The notes: generated by a model from the letters alone, not told the origin. A stretch of DNA of 64,000 nucleotides from Ustilago trichophora (GCA_900323505.1 OOIN01000031.1:1-64000), one strand, 5' to 3'. Shown: positions 1-10,260, numbered from the stretch's first letter. Made by a program: numbers and translations.

Positions 1-104
1 CCCTAACCCTAACCCTAACCCTAACCCTAACCCTAACCCTAACCCTAACCCTAACCCTAACCCTAACCCTAACCCTAACCCTAACCCTAACCCTAACCCT
101 AACC

Positions 105-145
<41 letters not shown>

Positions 146-181
146 CCCTAACCCTAACCCTAACCCTAAACCTAACCCTAA
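1..181. repeat. Telomere repeat array (CCCTAA)n at the chromosome end
   Basis: The first 120 bases are twenty perfect CCCTAA units. The array continues to about base 180 with an extra A near 127 and degenerate units at 163-180 (AAACCTAACCC). This is the C-rich strand of a TTAGGG telomere, so base 1 is at or near the physical end of the chromosome. The array passes directly into the middle of a helicase gene at 181 with no spacer, which looks like a healed break. Confidence 0.98.
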
Positions 182-2406
182 GAGCGGTGAAGACACTGCC
201 ATCATGCACAAAGAGGTTGCGTGGACCAACAAGCGTGTTGGTGTGCTGCAATTGGAGCAGCTCTGTACCTCTTGCAGGCAGACCGCTACCAAGCTCAATG
301 AGCACCGCAAGCAGCTTGGTGAATTCATTGTGCATGCTGAAGTACGCATTGGCAGCATCTGCATCGAACTCCAACTCATCAGAGTATGGATCCATGAGGG
401 GTTGCGCAGCAGGTACGTTACCAGCAGCAGCACGGCAGAGAACACTGCTGATGCTCTGCAGCTCCGGAGAAGCGGCCACAAAGCTGAAGTCTGGTTGCAT
501 GTTGCGGTGATCATCCAGAATGTGCTTCAGGTTGAGCGCAAGTGATGCATCCTCTGGCAAAAGGCAGAGCTGACGTAGCAAAGCTTCTGCCCGCTTTTGC
601 GCACCATGCATCAGAGCTTGGAGACGGTCCACTTGGATGGTCTCTGTTCCAAACTTGACGCTCTTGAGATCTTGCTGCCAGGAAAAGTGGAAGTTGGTGC
701 CATCATCTTGCGCAAGTACTGTGCCATACCGGTGAAGGGATTGTAGGTATGAGCTGGCGGAGCTGCTGGTGCTGTACAGATAGCGCTTCATCTGTAGATC
801 AACCTTGGCAGCAATCTCCTCAGCAGAGCGCTCAATGAGCACACCATCTTCTGGATCCAACAGCCACTGCCAGAGCACTGCACGGCAGCAGAACTCCAAG
901 CTGGCAATGATGGACGTAGCGGCATTGACTGGAATGGGAGTGCCATCTGCGCTGACGCAGAGGTGGAGGAACAGCCGTACCAAAGCAAGCTTGTCATTCT
1001 CACCATACACCTCTGGCTGTTGCGTGACCAAGAGGTGAGAGAGTTGGAGGAGGAGCGGCACTGCCTTGCTTGCCAGATCTTCATCAGTGAGCGGATCAAT
1101 GTCTGCATCTGCACCGTAGTAAAGATCATGCAGATCTTGCAGTACAGAGTCCAGGTGTGCGCTGAGACCAAGATGCTCAGTCTGGTCACTGTCACCGTAA
1201 TAACCAAAAGAGACACCGTCAAAGACCGCATGGATAAGCAGAGCAAGTAAAAAGGCCCACATGTCCGCACGTTTCTTGACTGTTGGTAGGCTGAGGTTGT
1301 ACGGCTGGCTTGGTTCAGGACTGTAGGCACGGAAAGTCTGTTGCACCTGCCTGCCAGTCTTGAGGAAAGCCATCATCCATGTTGCGGCTGCTTGCTGTGT
1401 CATGACCAATACCCAATGGACAAAGTCTATATGAGCACCAGGCCACACCTTTTTTGACTTGCTGAGTGCGCCGATGGCCACAATAGGCTTGCCAGCCCAG
1501 TACGCATGCCAACCCAGCTGCTTGGCCCAAGGACCAATGTTGCCGCTGGCAGATTCAGGCTGAATGCCTGGCTTGAGCAGGTCTGCTTCACAGAGGCAAT
1601 CTTCATTCTTCTTGAGGAAGGCATCCACCTTTGTCTTGATATTGGCGCTGATGGTGCTGGCATCCAGAGCGGTGGTGAGAATGGCAGGAGGCGGTGTGGG
1701 ATCCAGATCTTGATTGCGGACGTGAAGGTAGCGGATCTTCTTGCCGCACTCGTGCAACTTCTGCATGGGAACAGGATGGGTGTATGATGCTCTGCCTTTA
1801 GCATCAGGATGCCCACGCAGATGCTCGTAGAAAGCAGACTTGGCTTGGACGGCATAGGAGCACAAGTTGCAGCGGTAGCCTTGGAAGAGCTCACCCAGCT
1901 CAGGAATCATGCGCTCTGGCAGAAGATCCTTGTTGATGCAGACCGTGCCAGGAGACGGTACATCCAGTTCATCAAGGAGGCTACGCAGCATATCCTTGGC
2001 AGACCCAACCAGCGGCTTCTTGTGGACCTTCTTGATGTGAGCCGTGACGTGCTTGAAGTCTGGGATGAGCGGCAATTGAGGACAACAGCTGTCCAGGGTG
2101 CAGAGCAGGATGCGGGGATGGTCCACCAAGCGTAAGTTGAAGCGTGCCAGCTGAGCGGTGTGCTGAGGATCCACTGGAGTGGAAATGGTGGTTTCTTGAT
2201 TTGCGGCTTGGTTGGCAGCAGGGAGAGCGTGACTGAATTCAAAAAATGCAAATAGTGATGTCAGCTGCTGATCATTGATGATGTGTGGTGATGATTGCCC
2301 AAACATACCTGTCCGTATCACTGACTGCGTCCATTGTGTTGATGCCTGCATCAACAAGTTCAGCAGCAAGTATGCTGTCATCAGGATGGAAAGATTGCTG
2401 AGACAT
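123..2406 (-). pseudogene. Telomere-linked helicase, copy A, cut by the telomere
   Basis: Only the N-terminal half of the subtelomeric helicase protein remains: exon 1 2309-2406, a 76-nt intron 2233-2308 (donor GTATGT, acceptor TTCAG), then exon 2 from 2232. The sequence is identical to copy B up to 181. The helicase lobe and most of the recombinase-like segment are gone. The frame then runs straight into the TTAGGG array, where AGG-GTT is read as a run of Arg-Val dipeptides, and stops at 123 only because one telomere unit has an extra base. The start is the ATG at 2406 in the context caaccATG. An unspliced reading would start at 2489, but the consensus splice sites and frame agreement favour the spliced one. 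The product has two C2H2-type fingers but can have no ATPase activity. I regard it as a broken gene that could still make a truncated protein. Confidence 0.85.
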
Positions 2407-2518
2407 GGTTGAAGAATTTGCTGGCGGTGGATAAAAGTGGTAGAGTACGGTAGAGAGAAGCTGGAATGGATTGTTGGATTGATGAGCAATGACGGTCAGC
2501 AACGGTCAGAAAGGCACA

Positions 2519-2528
2519 GTATATATGC
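2519..2528 (-). promoter_or_regulatory. TATA box of helicase copy A
   Basis: GCATATATAC on the minus strand lies about 115 nt upstream of the ATG at 2406. The identical element precedes copy B. Position and sequence fit a TATA-type core promoter. No transcript evidence is available here. Confidence 0.5.
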
Positions 2529-3149
2529 TTCAGAGGAGACAAGCAGCGCACATAGCAAGCACAGTCAGATGTACACGGTCAAGGATTCCAGCAAGCGTAA
2601 TGGGTTACAGCAACAGCCACTTGGAATCAATGTGTCCAAGAGGGAAACGTACAAAGGCTGAGATGGGTTCACTTGCGCTCATGCTCATCCAGACACACAC
2701 CGTAAAGCAATCAAGTCAAGAAAGGATAGTGCAGAGCTGTGAGCGGTGTGTAAAGTTTTGTTTCAGTGGCGGACAGACAAAGCTGTGTGGTGAGCAACAA
2801 GCAGACAAAGATCTGTGGTGTGTGACGGACAATGGACAACAGACAAAGGTGTACAGCGTGTGAAGGACAGACAAGGGTGTGGGTGCATGGCGGACAAAGG
2901 ACAAGTACGTCAAAGTCAAGCTGTGAGAAAAGCTGTCCGTCAAACACAAAGCAAACTCAAAGCAACGGTCTGCATTTGGGAGCATCTGAGTTAGCTTTGT
3001 TGGTTCCAGCCGTGAGAGTCATTGACTGTTGTCTCAACATTGTCCTTCACACGCTTCCAGACAAAGGAGCCATGACTTGACGGACCAGCCGCTGTTCAGA
3101 GTGCTGTTGAAGGATGTACACGCTGCCAAGATGAAATTACTGAAATTTG

Positions 3150-3736
3150 ACGCGTCTGTCAGTCAGTCAGCGCAGAGTCAAATTGTGCGCGGTGCAATGA
3201 GAATCTGTCTACTCATGCCCAGATGCGTCACACTCCTTGCTCCAAGGACACATTGCGCTCTCAATTTTGAGGCCAGCATTCTGATCAGATTTTTGGCAGA
3301 CATGATTTTTGACATTGTCCGTCAGTGTTTGTATTTGAGTTTTGTCTGTCTGCTGCAGTCCATGGGTACACATTGGTCACCGTCACACACCTGATCACTG
3401 CATATGTCTGCAGCAGGAATCACTTCCTCAATCATGTCCGCCAGTCAGTCACGTCTGTCACTTCACCAAGCTTCTCAGTCAGTCAGTCATGTCCATCACT
3501 CATGCTGTCTGCCAGTCAGTGAAGTGACAAACAGCTCAGTGAGTCTGCTGGGTGAGTGGGCTGCTCAGCCAAAAAAGTTGGATTGGTCTGTCAGGCACTA
3601 GAGCAGTGTGGGTGAGTGTGTCTGTCACGCTAGCAATTTCCCTGAATTTTGACGCGTCCGTCACCCACCTGTCCGCTGCCCAGCCAAGGAAAAAGAATTT
3701 TCCGTTGCGGCACTGCACCAGTGTTTTTTGACGCGT
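3150..3736. promoter_or_regulatory. Three ACGCGT boxes and GTCAGTC repeats, copy A
   Basis: TTTGACGCGTC-type boxes lie at 3150-3155, 3652-3657 and 3731-3736, and GTCAGTCAGTC runs lie at 3158-3171 and about 3470-3490. ACGCGT is the MluI cell-cycle box bound by MBF-type factors in ascomycete fungi. A regulatory role in this organism is inference. All three boxes are conserved in copy B. Confidence 0.35.
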
Positions 3737-3739
3737 CCC

Positions 3740-6700
3740 TCAGGCTGACGGAGCGCGGTCAGGTTGGCCATTTTGGCGGGACGGACTGGTGCTTCTCCTG
3801 CGGCTGGCGCACTGCGGCCTAGGGCTAGGGTGAGCTTCAAGGAGACGCTTGATTTGGAATGGCATTTCCACACTTGATGTAAGTTGCTGGACCTTGTAGG
3901 AGATGTTTTTGCGGTTGGTGGCCGCCCTGATCATGCCAGTACCATCTTGCGGGAGACAGAGTGTGGTCTTGAAGGTGGGAACCAGAGTTGGTGGCAGCGT
4001 AGCCGTAAGGAAGTACTGCTGCACCCGCACAGCAGAGATGAGTGCCTTGATCTTCTCCATTGCCGGACGGAAGGTGTTTTGAGTTACGCAGACATGGCAC
4101 TCATCAAAGAAGATGGCTGCCAACCGCTTCTGCTGATCCAACTCTTGCGCCCAGTTGGCAAATGCTTGACTGTAGCAGTTCTCTGCTGCAACAAAGACCA
4201 GCTGACTGCCCTCTACTCTGTCTGCACTCCGGTAGCCTGTCCACTTGCTTGCCACAATTCCAACCCACTGACACTGCTCCATCAGATCATCTGTGAGTGC
4301 AATGAATGGCACCACCACAATAATGACAGAGGCTGGCGGCAGCCAATGCAGCGGTGCCATGAAAAGTGCAGACTTGCCGGACCCAGTGGCCATGACAATG
4401 ATCAGTGGTGTCTCCTTGGCATAGATGGCATTGAGCGCATAGGCCTGCTCCAGTGTCTTGGTGCGGTGGCTGCCGGTCACCTTGAAGAGTGCATTGCTGA
4501 CTGGTTCTGCTAGCACAGCAGAGCGTGAAATGGGGGCAGCAGGCACCGCACTTGTAGCGCTTGGTGGAGCAACTTCAATTGGATGCTCCAGCCTTTGCTT
4601 GACACACCGCATGTCCTCCTGCAAAGCATCCAGCTGCCGCTTCAGTGAAGATACTGCCTTGCAGTCATCTCCTGCTGCCTTTCCTGCCATGAGGTGGTCA
4701 TATGGCTTGACGTCCTCTTCAAAGCGGGATGGCATACCCCAGAATGCATGCCACCGCTCTGACACTTCCAACATGACATCCATGCTCTCTTGCGTGAGCT
4801 GATGCAGCATGCTTGCATCCAGGCCATAGTGCTGCTCTGCAGTCCGTGTTGAATGTCCAGCTTGAAGATCGTGAGCGCTGTCCAACACCTCTTCTGCAGT
4901 CATGGACCTCGGACGGATGAGCTTGCGGTCAATGCTCACTGCCAGTTGCCGCCAAGTGCGCATGTTGAGGCCAGCCGTGATAGAGCTGATGTGCTCCTGG
5001 CAGAGTGCTTGCAGCATCTTGGTGACGGCATTTGTCTCCCATGCATTGCCGTGATGGTCCACCAAGAGCATAGAGCTGGCCGCACGGGGCTGCAGCACTG
5101 CATTATGTAGGAGATGGACAAACGGCACCACCTGAGCTACGTAAAAGACCACCATGCATCCCACTGGGTATGGCAGGAAGCGTGGAATCACCTTTTGACG
5201 TCCAGTGCCTTTCTTGCTGGGCAGAGCGGTGAAGACACTGCCATCATGCACAAAGAGGTTGCGTGGACCAACAAGCGTGTTGGTGTGCTGCAATTGGAGC
5301 AGCTCTGTACCTCTTGCAGGCAGACCGCTACCAAGCTCAATGAGCACCGCAAGCAGCTTGGTGAATTCATTGTGCATGCTGAAGTACGCATTGGCAGCAT
5401 CTGCATCGAACTCCAACTCATCAGAGTATGGATCCATGAGGGGTTGCGCAGCAGGTACGTTACCAGCAGCAGCACGGCAGAGAACACTGCTGATGCTCTG
5501 CAGCTCCGGAGAAGCGGCCACAAAGCTGAAGTCTGGTTGCATGTTGCGGTGATCATCCAGAATGTGCTTCAGGTTGAGCGCAAGTGATGCATCCTCTGGC
5601 AAAAGGCAGAGCTGACGTAGCAAAGCTTCTGCCCGCTTTTGCGCACCATGCATCAGAGCTTGGAGACGGTCCACTTGGATGGTCTCTGTTCCAAACTTGA
5701 CGCTCTTGAGATCTTGCTGCCAGGAAAAGTGGAAGTTGGTGCCATCATCTTGCGCAAGTACTGTGCCATACCGGTGAAGGGATTGTAGGTATGAGCTGGC
5801 GGAGCTGCTGGTGCTGTACAGATAGCGCTTCATCTGTAGATCAACCTTGGCAGCAATCTCCTCAGCAGAGCGCTCAATGAGCACACCATCTTCTGGATCC
5901 AACAGCCACTGCCAGAGCACTGCACGGCAGCAGAACTCCAAGCTGGCAATGATGGACGTAGCGGCATTGACTGGAATGGGAGTGCCATCTGCGCTGACGC
6001 AGAGGTGGAGGAACAGCCGTACCAAAGCAAGCTTGTCATTCTCACCATACACCTCTGGCTGTTGCGTGACCAAGAGGTGAGAGAGTTGGAGGAGGAGCGG
6101 CACTGCCTTGCTTGCCAGATCTTCATCAGTGAGCGGATCAATGTCTGCATCTGCACCGTAGTAAAGATCATGCAGATCTTGCAGTACAGAGTCCAGGTGT
6201 GCGCTGAGACCAAGATGCTCAGTCTGGTCACTGTCACCGTAATAACCAAAAGAGACACCGTCAAAGACCGCATGGATAAGCAGAGCAAGTAAAAAGGCCC
6301 ACATGTCCGCACGTTTCTTGACTGTTGGTAGGCTGAGGTTGTACGGCTGGCTTGGTTCAGGACTGTAGGCACGGAAAGTCTGTTGCACCTGCCTGCCAGT
6401 CTTGAGGAAAGCCATCATCCATGTTGCGGCTGCTTGCTGTGTCATGACCAATACCCAATGGACAAAGTCTATATGAGCACCAGGCCACACCTTTTTTGAC
6501 TTGCTGAGTGCGCCGATGGCCACAATAGGCTTGCCAGCCCAGTACGCATGCCAACCCAGCTGCTTGGCCCAAGGACCAATGTTGCCGCTGGCAGATTCAG
6601 GCTGAATGCCTGGCTTGAGCAGGTCTGCTTCACAGAGGCAATCTTCATTCTTCTTGAGGAAGGCATCCACCTTTGTCTTGATATTGGCGCTGATGGTGCT

Positions 6701-7448
6701 GGCATCCAGAGCGGTGGTGAGAATGGCAGGAGGCGGTGTGGGATCCAGATCTTGATTGCGGACGTGAAGGTAGCGGATCTTCTTGCCGCACTCGTGCAAC
6801 TTCTGCATGGGAACAGGATGGGTGTATGATGCTCTGCCTTTAGCATCAGGATGCCCACGCAGATGCTCGTAGAAAGCAGACTTGGCTTGGACGGCATAGG
6901 AGCACAAGTTGCAGCGGTAGCCTTGGAAGAGCTCACCCAGCTCAGGAATCATGCGCTCTGGCAGAAGATCCTTGTTGATGCAGACCGTGCCAGGAGACGG
7001 TACATCCAGTTCATCAAGGAGGCTACGCAGCATATCCTTGGCAGACCCAACCAGCGGCTTCTTGTGGACCTTCTTGATGTGAGCCGTGACGTGCTTGAAG
7101 TCTGGGATGAGCGGCAATTGAGGACAACAGCTGTCCAGGGTGCAGAGCAGGATGCGGGGATGGTCCACCAAGCGTAAGTTGAAGCGTGCCAGCTGAGCGG
7201 TGTGCTGAGGATCCACTGGAGTGGAAATGGTGGTTTCTTGATTTGCGGCTTGGTTGGCAGCAGGGAGAGCGTGACTGAATTCAAAAAATGCAAATAGTGA
7301 TGTCAGCTGCTGATCATTGATGATGTGTGGTGATGATTGCCCAAACATACCTGTCCGTATCACTGACTGCGTCCATTGTGTTGATGCCTGCATCAACAAG
7401 TTCAGCAGCAAGTATGCTGTCATCAGGATGGAAAGATTGCTGAGACAT
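3740..7448 (-). CDS. Telomere-linked RecQ-type helicase with zinc fingers and a tyrosine-recombinase-like domain, 3'-truncated
   Basis: Exon 1 is 7351-7448, the intron 7275-7350 (76 nt, GTATGT...TTCAG) and exon 2 3740-7274, giving 1210 residues. Residues about 70-175 hold two C2H2-type fingers (C77, C82, H94, H98; and C154, C157, H170, H174) of OrsD type. Residues about 670-860 look like a tyrosine recombinase core: R687 in ARGTEL, R808 in RTWRQL, H840 and Y849 in GHSTRTAEQHY. From about 965 there is a RecQ-like ATPase lobe with the upstream Q motif, Walker A ATGSGKS (995-1001), DECH (1090-1093) and TAT (1123-1125). The second RecA lobe is missing. The frame crosses the unit junction at about 3830 and adds some 30 foreign residues before a stop. 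Subtelomeric RecQ helicases are known in Ustilago (UTASa), Magnaporthe and fission yeast. The truncation makes strand unwinding doubtful. The domain names are my reading of motifs, not a database match. Confidence 0.85.
3818..3830. other. Telomere-like motif at the junction of the two repeat units
   Basis: CCTAGGGCTAGGG sits exactly where copy A ends and copy B begins inside the helicase reading frame. The proximal end of copy B carries the same motif minus its last G (8865-8876). It resembles two degenerate TTAGGG units, but in the opposite orientation to the telomere at base 1. It therefore marks the unit boundary and is not a simple leftover of the distal telomere. Confidence 0.6.
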
Positions 7449-7560
7449 GGTTGAAGAATTTGCTGGCGGTGGATAAAAGTGGTAGAGTACGGTAGAGAGA
7501 AGCTGGAATGGATTGTTGGATTGATGAGCAATGACGGTCAGCAACGGTCAGAAAGGCACA

Positions 7561-7570
7561 GTATATATGC
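7561..7570 (-). promoter_or_regulatory. TATA box of helicase copy B
   Basis: GCATATATAC on the minus strand lies about 115 nt before the ATG at 7448, at the same distance as in copy A. The ATG has the favourable context caaccATG. Confidence 0.5.
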
Positions 7571-8200
7571 TTCAGAGGAGACAAGCAGCGCACATAGCAA
7601 GCACAGTCAGATGTACACTGTCAAGGATTCCAGCAAGCGTAACGGGTTACAGCAACAGCCACTTGAAGCACACAATGTGTCCAAGAGGGAAACGTACAAA
7701 GGTAAGATGGTTTCACTTGCGCTCACACTCACGCAGACACACACCGTAAAGCAATCAAGACAAGAAAGGATAGTGCAGAGCTGTGAGCGGTGTGGAAAAT
7801 TTTGTTTCAGTGACGGACAGACAAAGCTGTGTGGTGAGCAACAAGCAGACAAAGATGTGTGGTGTGTGACGGACAACAGACAACGGACAACAGACAAAGG
7901 TGTACAGCGTGTGAAGGACAGACAAGCATGTGGGTGCATGGCGGACAAAGGACAAGTACGTCAAAGTCAAGCTGTGAGAAAATCTGTCTGTCAAACACAA
8001 AGCTCACTCAAAGCAAAGGTCCGCACTTGGGAGCATCTGAGTTAGCTTTGTTGGTTCCAGCCGTGAGAGTCATTGACTGTTGTCTCAACATTGTCCTTCA
8101 CACGCTTCCAGACAAAGGAGCCATGACTTGACGGACCAGCTGCTGTTCAGAGTGCTGTTGAAGGATGTACACGCTGCCAAGATGAAATTACTGAAATTTG

Positions 8201-8783
8201 ACGCGTCTGTCAGTCAGTCAGCGCAGAGTCAAATTGTGCGCGGTGCAATGAGAATCTGTCTACTCATGCCCAGATGCGTCACACTCCTTGCTCCAAGGAC
8301 ACATTGCGATCTCAATTTTGAGGCCAGCATTCTGATCAGATTTTTGGCAGACATGATTTTTGACATTGTCCGTCAGTGTTTGTATTTGAGTTTTGTCTGT
8401 CTGCTGCAGTCCATGGGTACACATTGGTCACCGTCACACACCTGATCACTGCATATGTCTGCAGCACGGGTCACTTCCTCAATCATGTCCGCCAGTCAGT
8501 CACGTCTGTCACTTCACCAAGTCAGTCAGTCAGTCATGTCTGTCACTCATGCTGTCTGCCAGTCAGTGAAGTGACGGACAGCTCAGTGAGTCTGCTCCAT
8601 GAGTAGGCCGCTCAGCCAAAAAAGTTGGATTGGTCTGTCAGGCACTAGAGCAGTGTGGGTGAGCGTGTCTGTCACGCTAGCAATTTCCCTGAATTTTGAC
8701 GCGTCCGTCACCCACCTGTCCGCTGCCCAGCCAAGGAAAAAGAATTTTCCGTTGCGGCACTGCACCAGTGTTTTTTGACGCGT
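8201..8783. promoter_or_regulatory. Three ACGCGT boxes and GTCAGTC repeats, copy B
   Basis: ACGCGT occurs at 8201-8206, 8699-8704 and 8778-8783. GTCAGTCAGTC runs lie at 8209-8222 and about 8519-8536. All three boxes survive although the surrounding non-coding arm has drifted between copies. Confidence 0.35.
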
Positions 8784-8864
8784 CCCTCAGGCTGACGGAG
8801 CGTGGTCAGGTTGGCCATTTTGGCGGGACGGACTGGTGCTTCTCCTGCGGCTGGCGCACCGCAG

Positions 8865-8876
8865 CCTAGGGCTAGG
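8865..8876. other. Telomere-like motif at the proximal edge of the repeat unit
   Basis: CCTAGGGCTAGG is the last sequence shared with copy A before unique DNA begins at 8877. It matches the junction motif at 3818-3830, so the repeat unit appears to have a fixed end point. Confidence 0.6.
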
Positions 8877-9000
8877 CATATGCATTTTTGGACAAAGCTG
8901 CACATGGAGGTGTCCAATTGCAATTTCACTGCCAGATATGTGATCCTGACATGCTAGAGCATCAACAAGGCCATTCACATGTTAGATTGATGTCGGAGGT

Positions 9001-9026
9001 CCTTAGGGGTAAATTTACCCCTGAGG
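9001..9026. repeat. Near-perfect palindrome with TTAGGGGT arms
   Basis: The 18-base core AGGGGTAAATTTACCCCT is a perfect palindrome. It extends to 26 bases (CCTTAGGGG...CCCCTGAGG) with one mismatched pair. The arm TTAGGGGT recurs at 9138, 9151 and 9532 and in inverse form at 9472. Confidence 0.8.
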
Positions 9027-9136
9027 CTGTCGGACCAATTCTGGCTGCTGAGAGTGTGACATGGAAGGGCACAGCCTACTGATCATATATCTGGAGAAAA
9101 GAAGGCCAATTAATAAGGCCGCTTATGCTGGAGACC

Positions 9137-9180
9137 CTTAGGGGTAAAACTTAGGGGTAACGTTTTCACGTTAACCCCTG
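9137..9180. repeat. Direct and inverted CTTAGGGGTAA repeats
   Basis: CTTAGGGGTAA occurs twice head to tail (9137 and 9150). The second copy forms an imperfect hairpin with ACGTTAACCCCT (AGGGGTAACGT, short loop, ACGTTAACCCCT). The sequences just before the arms are related to those at 8995 and 9470 (GGAG/GAGACC before CTTAGGGG). Confidence 0.7.
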
Positions 9181-9526
9181 TACCATCATGACCGTCCAGC
9201 TTCAGGCTGTGACACTGTGCATACCTCCATTTGGCACCATTGTGCACATCTTTCATTAAGAGACCAAGGCAAAAGGGCTCACTTTTTCCGAAAAGTTGGT
9301 GCTACAATGGTCCCCCCTTTGGATTTGGCCGTTTTTTCCACTTTTTCTGCCCCTACACCCTCAATTCACATCTGATGGCTCTGCAAACTCTGGAAACATA
9401 GTTTGTAGCCTAGATGCATCCAACAAGTCTTCAAGTTGCCAGATTGGAGCAAAAAAGTTTTTTACCCCTAAGCTCCGACCCCAACTTTGATGCAACCCTA
9501 CGCAAAATTTTATTATGCTTTCAGCC

Positions 9527-9982
9527 TTAGGGGTCACCAGCACTTTTGATAAGCACCCAAAATGCTACATGAATCCACAAAAAGCAGCACTCAACCCTGT
9601 GCGGGGAGTACCTTGTAACCCAAAGCATCACCAGTTTGCTCTTCTCCTCCTCCTTGGACCGCATGCGATGCTCCAAGTCCTTCTCCCAGGTCTCTACCTG
9701 ATCATCATCCAGCAGCACCGACATACGGCTGCGTGACACCAAACGCGAAAGTCGCGTGGCAGAGTGATACGCCGCTTTGGCTTTTGGCTTGTCTTGGTTC
9801 GCCTTATGAAATTGGGCGAGGGAGAATGGCGAGGCGATTGAAGTATAGTTGGTGAAGATGAGAGTATAGTTGATAGGTCCAAATTGACAAAAAGACGTGA
9901 TGCAGAGCAAGAGAATTGCTGAGCTGCGCACGCGCCTCCATTTTGGACGCACAAGCCGAAAAAGCTCCAGTTGTGCTGCCAT
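9527..9982 (-). pseudogene. Possible decayed exon, no family recognised
   Basis: One open frame contains a stretch that looks like real protein (about 9620-9790: basic, then SVLLDDDQVETWEKDLEHRM and a Lys/Glu-rich helix) ending near a GT that could be a donor. The two ends of the frame look non-coding and no start with good context is present. It may be a relic of a gene disrupted at the subtelomere border. I do not recognise it. Confidence 0.22.
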
Positions 9983-10223
9983 CCGCCCGATCAGCCCGAT
10001 CAGCCCAATTCAGAACGGCTCTGTGCAACTCTCTTGATTGGCAGAGAAGCCATTTTTTGTATGATGACGAGGCTTCAGAAAAAGTCACAATCATGATCAT
10101 CGACGAGGTAATCGTGGTCGTGGTTGCACTCATTATCACCATGTCTGTTGATGCTGGACATGACGGACAAGGTCCTAACACCCTTGATGCTGTTTGACAG
10201 TGTATTTATGATGAAGATCATGA

Positions 10224-10260
10224 TGGTGGTGGTGGTGGTGGTGGCGGTGGTGGTGGTGAT
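10224..10260. repeat. GGT microsatellite
   Basis: About twelve GGT units with one GGC interruption. It lies in non-coding DNA downstream of the esterase gene. Confidence 0.9.

Larger units (their letters stand above)
181..3829. repeat. Subtelomeric repeat unit, copy A (telomere-truncated)
   Basis: This block matches 5223-8876 almost base for base, with an offset of 5042 that drifts to 5051 and then 5047 through small indels. I see no mismatch between 181 and 2576, which covers the helicase fragment and its promoter. The rest (2577-3829, non-coding) has scattered substitutions and indels. The unit ends at CCTAGGGCTAGGG. The stretch 2530-3740 holds no convincing gene. It is rich in GTCAGTCAGTC, GGACAGACAAAG and ACGCGT motifs. 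Confidence 0.93.
3830..8876. repeat. Subtelomeric repeat unit, copy B (full tandem unit, about 5.05 kb)
   Basis: This is the second tandem unit, holding the longer helicase gene (3740-7448, minus) and a non-coding arm (7570-8876). It joins unique chromosomal sequence at 8877. Its distal edge cuts the helicase gene before the second helicase lobe, so even this copy is incomplete. Its proximal arm differs from copy A by small indels at about 7660-7690 and 7880 and by point changes. Confidence 0.9.

Noticed and set aside
3811..3840. Junction motif as a relic of a former telomere of copy B
   Set aside because: The G-rich strand points the wrong way for a left-end telomere, and the motif is also found at the unit's other boundary. 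I keep it as a boundary mark only.
7531..7531. Start of the helicase at 7531 (unspliced 1263-residue reading), and at 2489 for copy A
   Set aside because: A consensus GTATGT donor and TTCAG acceptor join the downstream ATG exon (MSQQSFHPDDS) to the same frame with exact phase, and the residues between look intronic. The spliced start at 7448/2406 is preferred.
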